DNA letters: not shown here
Content: more model-generated notes on this DNA
Databases searched by the model: none
What the model was told of the DNA's origin: nothing
What the model saw: only the letters and a program-made list of their open reading frames with translations
NCBI GenBank assembly: GCA_965263285.1
Contig: CBDHHD010000016.1
Location: 1,984,001 to 2,048,000, forward strand
Direction of reading: 5' to 3'
DNA from: JASGCP01 sp965263285
Lineage (GTDB): Bacteria; Bacteroidota; Bacteroidia; Chitinophagales; Chitinophagaceae
DNA length: 64,000 nt
Numbering within the stretch: position 1 is the stretch's first letter

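Overview
The window looks like an AT-rich (about one third GC by eye) Bacteroidota chromosome, probably a host-associated lineage. The evidence is a type IX secretion sorting domain on a 2,954-residue secreted protein, a Bacteroidota-style LuxC-like acyl-CoA reductase, a TTG-N19-TAnnTTTG promoter, and dispersed palindromes and short repeats of a kind common in this phylum. NRPS-rich Bacteroidota symbionts are known (Candidatus Endobryopsis kahalalidefaciens, the kahalalide producer, is one precedent), but I cannot assign a species from this sequence.

Layout. 1-1512: a 5'-truncated small protein gene meets an acyl-CoA reductase gene tail to tail. 1513-2601: noncoding, with a decayed integrase/transposase end and a ~560-bp element built of nested inverted repeats. 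2602-11466: one giant secreted protein with many QxW (ricin-type lectin) repeats, a VPS62/DUF946-like domain, a ConA-like region, a beta-helix and a T9SS tail. 11467-15041: mobile-element or gene debris, then a decayed NRPS termination module (half C, A, T, TE) with four lesions. Its last part is still an intact T-TE reading frame. 15042-15152: a promoter.

15153 to the window end (64000): a single NRPS reading frame of at least 16,282 codons with no stop reached. I parse 12 complete modules and the start of a 13th: C-A-T, C-A-T, C-A-T-E, C-A-T-E, C-A-T-E, Cy-A(Ox)-T, C-A-T, Cy-A(Ox)-T, C-A-T-E, C-A-T, Cy-A(Ox)-T, C-A-T-E, C... Three modules have cysteine-type pockets, cyclisation domains and oxidase domains embedded in the A domain, so the product should contain three thiazoles. 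By-eye pocket reading gives: aromatic - Ser - D-X - D-X - D-Y - thiazole - Val - thiazole - D-(Val-like) - Phe/Tyr - thiazole - D-Z - further residue(s). X, Y and Z could not be assigned. The termination step is outside the window.

The giant gene is a mosaic of near-identical cassettes. Repeat offsets are 4,545, 7,419 and 11,919 bp, all multiples of three. A-domain shells are almost constant while a ~500-bp core carrying the substrate pocket varies. Each C or Cy type matches the module before it: DCL-like after E, a distinct C type after each oxidase module, a distinct Cy after E. The gene therefore seems to have grown by recombination of functional cassettes. Domain boundaries are approximate; motifs and frame were read directly.
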